From an uncultured Oscillospiraceae bacterium (GTDB taxonomy: Bacteria > Bacillota > Clostridia > Oscillospirales > Ruminococcaceae), in the NCBI GenBank assembly GCA_934488695.1, contig CAKSSH010000048.1, positions 1-9,287 on the forward strand: DNA of 9,287 bases, written 5' to 3'. The position numbers were made by a program, and so were the translations under genes. Every line of letters starts with the position of its first letter. The stretch's first letter is position 1. Positions 5,872 through 9,287 of this stretch are shown piece by piece. Under the pieces are notes generated by a model. That model was given only the letters and a program-made list of their open reading frames with translations. It was not told the origin of the DNA and ran no database searches.

Positions 5872-6732
5872 TTATAAATCCCGGTTACGGAAAAACAGCA
5901 CGCCTAAGGTGTTCTTGCCGCAATGCGTGGTCACGGTACAACCCGCCATGGTTACCAGCACCTCGTCAAAGTGAAAGCACTCCTTCACGGTCTGAATCGC
6001 CAGATCAAGCACCTCCTGCGAACATTCGGTATGAGTGATAAAAATTCTGCGCGGATCGAGCGATGCTGTGTCGGAAAGTCTGTCACGCACATACTGCTCC
6101 ACACAGGCCTTATATTCGCCGCGGTATTTTTTAGCGACCCCCATTTTACCGTCCCGCACCTGGATGCAGGGCTTCAGCTTCAACAAATTGGCGCCGAGCT
6201 TGGCAACCGCCGAGCAGCGTCCGCCTTTATGCAGATAGGTCAGGTCGGCCAGCACAAAGCTGGCGTCCACCCGACGGGCAAGCCGCTTCAGCTCCTCGGC
6301 AATTTCTTGGGCAGATAGCTTTCCCTCCCGAATCATGCGCGCTGCCTCCAGCACCAAATGGCCGCTTCCGGTCGAAAGGTTTCTGGAATCCACCACATAA
6401 ACCCCCGGATAATCCTCCGCGGCAATACAAGCATTCTGATAGGCACTTGAAAAATCACTGCTGATATTGATATGAACAACCTCATATCCCTGCGCCGTCA
6501 GTTCGCCGAACGCATCGGCATAGCTGCCGATCGAAACGGCCGACGTAAACGGCAGGCTGCCGCTTTCCTCAACATAACGGTAAATATCCGGCGGCGTCAC
6601 CGAGCTGCCGTCATCCGGCAAACTGCGCTCCCCCAAATTGATTTGAAGCGGCATGACCCGCACCTGATTGTCACGATAAAGCTCCGGAGAAAGGTCAACA
6701 GTGCTGTCGGCCGTCAGTGCGATTTTTGTCAT
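5872..6732 (-). CDS. DegV family protein (fatty-acid binding, FakB-like)
   Basis: A 286-residue DegV protein. Members bind a long-chain fatty acid; FakB-type members present it to the kinase FakA for phosphorylation and entry into phospholipid synthesis. Family features are the N-terminal A-D-S-T-V-D-L (8-14), F-T-S-A-V-S (62-67), I-S-S-D-F-S-S-A-Y-Q-N-A (90-101), V-D-S (114-116), L-H-K-G-G-R-C-S (167-174) and the late T-H-C-G-K-N-T-L-G-V (269-278), where Gly-Pro-Gly is more common than G-K-N. The start at 6732 has AAGAGG upstream. First gene of a two-gene operon with the Nudix hydrolase, behind the promoter at 6762-6790. No fakA-like gene is in the window, so a role in exogenous fatty-acid use is inferred from the family only. 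Confidence 0.92.
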   Translation of the reverse strand: MTKIALTADSTVDLSPELYRDNQVRVMPLQINLGERSLPDDGSSVTPPDIYRYVEESGSLPFTSAVSIGSYADAFGELTAQGYEVVHINISSDFSSAYQNACIAAEDYPGVYVVDSRNLSTGSGHLVLEAARMIREGKLSAQEIAEELKRLARRVDASFVLADLTYLHKGGRCSAVAKLGANLLKLKPCIQVRDGKMGVAKKYRGEYKACVEQYVRDRLSDTASLDPRRIFITHTECSQEVLDLAIQTVKECFHFDEVLVTMAGCTVTTHCGKNTLGVLFFRNRDL

Positions 6733-6761
6733 AAAAAAGCCTCTTTTCGGTTTTTTTTATT

Positions 6762-6790
6762 ATTTTAGCATGTTTTTTCGATTTCGTCAA
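6762..6790 (-). promoter_or_regulatory. Sigma-A promoter of the DegV-Nudix operon
   Basis: TTGACG (6790-6785), 17-base spacer, TAAAAT (6767-6762) with an extended TG-n before the -10. It is 29 bases upstream of the DegV-family start and downstream of the hairpin that closes the preceding gene. Confidence 0.88.
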
Positions 6791-6840
6791 ACCATTTTCC
6801 AACCAAAGGGCTCCGCGCACGCTCTGTGCAAACAACCGAG

Positions 6841-6869
6841 GCGCCCGCAGACAATATGTCTGCGGGCGC
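6841..6869 (-). terminator. Strong hairpin at the 3' end of the phosphoglycerol transferase gene
   Basis: A perfect 13-bp GC-rich stem (6841-6853 with 6857-6869) with a 3-base loop begins four bases after the stop codon on the minus strand. Downstream on that strand the sequence is CTCGGTTGTTTG, a poor U-tract, while the T5 run lies on the other side (a plus-strand tail). It is probably still a terminator or mRNA 3' stabiliser for the minus-strand gene, since no plus-strand gene enters from the left. Confidence 0.7.
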
Positions 6870-6873
6870 ATTT

Positions 6874-8397
6874 TTACAGCCCCAAATGAAATCGCTTGTC
6901 GTAATAGCCGGAGCCACGGCTTAGCTCTTCTTCCAAAAAATCATTGCCGTACAGCTCTGCCAGCGTTTTTTGCCCCGAAAACAAATTTGTTCCGAGCCCC
7001 AAGCGCTCTCCCTCAATCTGGCAGCCCATAGCTGCCAGCGTCGTCGGGAACATATCCATCGTATTAAAAAGACGATTTTTCGTGTAGGTGTTCGGCTGCG
7101 AAACATTTAAAAAGCAATTGTATACCGTCCGTTGATAACCGGGATCCATCTGCCGCTGAAAATAAGCAAAATCCATGCTGCAATGATCCCCTGTAATAAT
7201 CACCGTTGTGTTTTCATAAAAAGGCTGCCTCATAATCCACCGAACAAATGCAGCTGCCTGACGACTGGCACAGGCGTAAACATTTTCATACTGCTCCTCA
7301 TAATCATCCCGGCACCGCGAACATAGGTAACCGCCGACATGGTGCGTGTCCACACTCAACAGCGTCACCGCAAAGGGCTGCCGGCCCTCAGCCAGCTCAG
7401 TGATCTTTTCTTTCGCGTAAGCATAGGTCTTATGATCCGCCATGCCCCACCATTCGTAATAGCCTTCCGGCAAAAAGCCCTCCTCAAGCGCCGTATTATA
7501 ATCGTAAACATTCTCTACCCCGTGCTGTGAATAAAACTGCTTGCGTCCGCCGTAAGCCGAATCCGAGCCGCAGATAAAGGCCTGCCGGTAACCGTTTTCA
7601 TGCAAAATATCATTCAAGGTCACCGCGCCCGGCAAAAAACGTGCATAAAAATCTCCGAAACAGTTCTCATCGATCTTAAGAGATGTGCGCAGCGGAAGTC
7701 CGGCCCCCTGTGCCACCATAGCGCCGATGGTCCAAGTAGCGCCGTAAATTGCCTGACCGCCGCCGACCGCTTCATTCCCCGAAAAATTTAGATTATTCGC
7801 CGCCAGTTTGTATAGCTCCGGAATTACATTATGTGCAATTCCGCCGCCTTGTTCCCGAGACAACATCGTGTTTTCCATAGACTCTAAGTATATGTAGATC
7901 AAATTTCGCCGCTGATCGGGAAAGGTGATTCGAGTGTTTTGCGGGTCGACATACTGCTCCTGATATATCTTGGTTTGCGTTATTTTATTTCTTGCCCACT
8001 TGAGCAGGTTTACCTCGTTGGCCGCCGTCAACAACAGCAGCACAGACAGTGCTAATGCGATCGAGCTGAAAATCTTTCTGTTAAACCGCCGGCCGCGGCG
8101 CAGCTTTTTCGGAAGGAACAGCAAAAAGAACCCGAACACCGCCGTCAGCAAAACCGACGGCAGCATTCCCTTCAGCAGCCATCCGACCACCAATCCCTGC
8201 TGTACGCCCTCTACGCCTGCCAACACCGAGAACAAGACCGCCTCAAAGCCGACGTCTCCGTAAACACTTGAATACCAAAAAGCTGAAAACATTGCCAGAA
8301 AAGCAATGAACATTAAAATCAAAATCAGCGCCCGCAGCGCAATCGACCCGATGGTCGGCAAAACGCGCGAAGCACTTTTCTTTGTTGGTGCGGTCAT
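6874..8397 (-). CDS. Membrane phosphoglycerol transferase / LTA synthase family protein (alkaline phosphatase superfamily)
   Basis: A 507-residue enzyme with about four membrane segments (roughly 18-42, 51-75, 79-97, 109-127) and an extracellular sulfatase-like domain (about 163-475). Relatives move glycerol-phosphate from phosphatidylglycerol onto lipoteichoic acid (LtaS) or periplasmic glucans (OpgB). Expected metal-site residues are Glu172 in Y-L-E-S-M-E, and Asp404-His405 in I-T-G-D-H. The candidate Thr nucleophile is T221 or T223 in A-T-W-T-I-G-A-M-V-A-Q, a block closer to OpgB-type proteins than to the G-K-T of LtaS. H352/H353 in V-D-T-H-H may bind substrate or metal. Cys359 and Cys362 form a C-x2-C. 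The start has GAGGGA upstream. It has its own promoter. The acceptor polymer is unknown. Confidence 0.88.
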   Translation of the reverse strand: MTAPTKKSASRVLPTIGSIALRALILILMFIAFLAMFSAFWYSSVYGDVGFEAVLFSVLAGVEGVQQGLVVGWLLKGMLPSVLLTAVFGFFLLFLPKKLRRGRRFNRKIFSSIALALSVLLLLTAANEVNLLKWARNKITQTKIYQEQYVDPQNTRITFPDQRRNLIYIYLESMENTMLSREQGGGIAHNVIPELYKLAANNLNFSGNEAVGGGQAIYGATWTIGAMVAQGAGLPLRTSLKIDENCFGDFYARFLPGAVTLNDILHENGYRQAFICGSDSAYGGRKQFYSQHGVENVYDYNTALEEGFLPEGYYEWWGMADHKTYAYAKEKITELAEGRQPFAVTLLSVDTHHVGGYLCSRCRDDYEEQYENVYACASRQAAAFVRWIMRQPFYENTTVIITGDHCSMDFAYFQRQMDPGYQRTVYNCFLNVSQPNTYTKNRLFNTMDMFPTTLAAMGCQIEGERLGLGTNLFSGQKTLAELYGNDFLEEELSRGSGYYDKRFHLGL

Positions 8398-8431
8398 TTT
8401 ATTCCCTCATTTTTAAAAATATCCGTTTGAT

Positions 8432-8460
8432 AGTATACCATACTCTCCACTATTCGTCAA
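8432..8460 (-). promoter_or_regulatory. Sigma-A promoter of the phosphoglycerol transferase gene
   Basis: TTGACG (8460-8455), 17-base spacer, TATACT (8437-8432) with extended TG-n. The -35 hexamer contains the TGA stop codon (8459-8457) of the upstream ABC ATPase gene. I see no terminator between the two genes, so the downstream gene could receive both read-through and its own transcript. Confidence 0.88.
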
Positions 8461-9131
8461 CCTTCCGAGACCTCGCTTGCTTTGCCGCGACAAAGCTGCA
8501 GCTTGCGGTCTGCCGCTGCGGCAATGACCGGGTCATGCGTCACCAAAAGAACACAGCAGCCGCTTCGCTGCGCCTGCCGCAGCAGCCGCAAAATCACCTG
8601 CCCGTTTTCCGGGTCCAGATTACCGGTCGGCTCGTCCGCCAAAATTAAAGACGGCCGGACTGCCAACGCACGGGCAACGGCAACGCGCTGCTGTTGTCCA
8701 CCCGAAAGCTGTGCCGGCAGGTGTCCGGCGCGCTCCTGCATACCGACCGCCGCCAAAAGCTCCCGCACTCGTTCTCGCCGACGCCGGCCCGACAAATCGC
8801 CGTAAAGCAACGGAAGCTCAATGTTTTCGGCTGCCGTTAAATCCGGCACCAGCTGAAACCCCTGAAAGACAAAGCCGATTTTTTGCCCGCGAAAGGCCGT
8901 CAAATGCGCAGACGAAAGACCGGTCAGCTCCACGCCGTCCAGCTGATAGTTTCCGCTGTCGGCACGATCCAGACAACCGAGAATGTTCATCAGCGTGGAT
9001 TTTCCGGAGCCGGACTGACCGGTAAATGCAACAAACTCTCCCGCATACGCCGTAAAACTGACATCCTTCAAAACAGAAATTTCCTTTCCGCCGAGCACAT
9101 AGCTCTTACAGACTTTTCTGACACAAAGCAT
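8457..9131 (-). CDS. ABC transporter ATP-binding protein, MacB/LolD type
   Basis: A 224-residue ATPase subunit of an ABC transporter, cytoplasmic, expected to drive a separate permease. Walker A is G-Q-S-G-S-G-K-S-T (38-46), the Q-loop glutamine is Q90 in V-F-Q-G-F, the signature is L-S-G-G-Q-Q-Q-R (142-149), Walker B is L-I-L-A-D-E (162-167) followed by P-T-G-N-L-D, and the H-loop is H199 in V-T-H-D. Short length and the L-P-L-L-Y segment near 106-110 fit the MacB/LolD/FtsE-like group, which export lipoproteins, peptides or antibiotics or act mechanically on the envelope. No permease follows; it may lie upstream outside the window. The start matches family N-termini and lies 20 bases after a probable upstream gene. 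Confidence 0.93.
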   Translation of the reverse strand: MLCVRKVCKSYVLGGKEISVLKDVSFTAYAGEFVAFTGQSGSGKSTLMNILGCLDRADSGNYQLDGVELTGLSSAHLTAFRGQKIGFVFQGFQLVPDLTAAENIELPLLYGDLSGRRRRERVRELLAAVGMQERAGHLPAQLSGGQQQRVAVARALAVRPSLILADEPTGNLDPENGQVILRLLRQAQRSGCCVLLVTHDPVIAAAADRKLQLCRGKASEVSEG

Positions 9132-9151
9132 TCACCCTCCGCCCTTTCTTT

Positions 9152-9287
9152 TCATTTACGCAACACCCGCCGAAAGTTTTTATAGCATGCCTGTTTGTGT
9201 CGCTCAAAAATCGATTGTCGCAAGGCAATCGCGCGTTCTTTACGATCCGGCCCTGCTCTTCCGGCGTCTTTTTCCAACTTTTGGCGG
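9152..9287 (-). CDS. Probable C-terminal end of an unidentified upstream gene
   Basis: An open frame enters from the right edge and ends in TGA at 9154-9152, giving 44 residues. They are strongly basic and Arg/Lys rich, for example E-R-A-I-A-L-R-Q-S-I-F and Y-K-N-F-R-R-V-L-R-K at the end, with helical character. The 20-base gap to the ABC ATPase contains its purine-rich ribosome-binding site, as in an operon. I do not recognise the family. A permease C-terminus would usually end in a membrane helix, which this does not. A second frame is also open across this stretch but runs into the ATPase gene, so the choice rests on the operon-like spacing. Confidence 0.5.
   Translation of the reverse strand, partial: RQKLEKDAGRAGPDRKERAIALRQSIFERHKQACYKNFRRVLRK

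Noticed and set aside
1..9287. Mobile element, CRISPR array, tRNA or toxin-antitoxin pair
   Set aside because: No transposase or integrase motifs, no spaced direct repeats, no tRNA-like cloverleaf and no small paired ORFs with suitable signals were seen.

Overview
The window looks like ordinary chromosomal housekeeping DNA from a moderately GC-rich Bacillota, most likely a clostridial lineage of the Oscillospiraceae/Ruminococcaceae kind. This is inferred from the rpsF-ssb-rpsR order, a glmS ribozyme, strong AGGAGG ribosome-binding sites, sigma-A promoters with 17-bp spacers, and the mixed codon use. I see no prophage, transposase, CRISPR array, tRNA or rRNA.

Left part (1-1772, all minus strand). 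A strong consensus promoter at 1744-1772 drives rpsF (S6), ssb (single-strand DNA-binding protein) and rpsR (S18, zinc-binding-type cysteines), preceded by a structured leader that may be the S6:S18 autoregulatory element. Past a strong hairpin at 542-567 lies a glmS self-cleaving ribozyme (about 244-479), then the 5' end of glmS, cut by the window edge. Glucosamine-6-phosphate supply is thus controlled by a metabolite-sensing RNA.

Middle part (1756-5281). An AraC-family regulator (minus) and a large GH31 family glycosidase (plus) diverge from a 134-bp AT-rich intergenic region. This layout suggests a local sugar-responsive regulator and its target enzyme. The GH31 protein is cytoplasmic and has a variant nucleophile motif (W-M-D-W-Q-Q). 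Its gene ends at a bidirectional terminator (5250-5281) shared with the convergent operon.

Right part (5323-9287, all minus strand). A DegV-family lipid-binding protein and a Nudix ADP-ribose pyrophosphatase form a two-gene operon behind a good promoter (6762-6790). Upstream is a membrane-anchored phosphoglycerol transferase of the LTA synthase/OpgB superfamily with its own promoter (8432-8460) and a strong 3' hairpin. Upstream of that is a MacB/LolD-type ABC ATPase without a permease in view, and finally the probable C-terminal end of an unidentified gene at the right edge.

I do not see a clearly new system. The items most worth a second look are the glmS ribozyme with its enlarged P1 arm, the rpsF leader RNA, the GH31 variant motif with its C-terminal extension, and two promoters whose -35 elements are embedded in the 3' ends of upstream genes.
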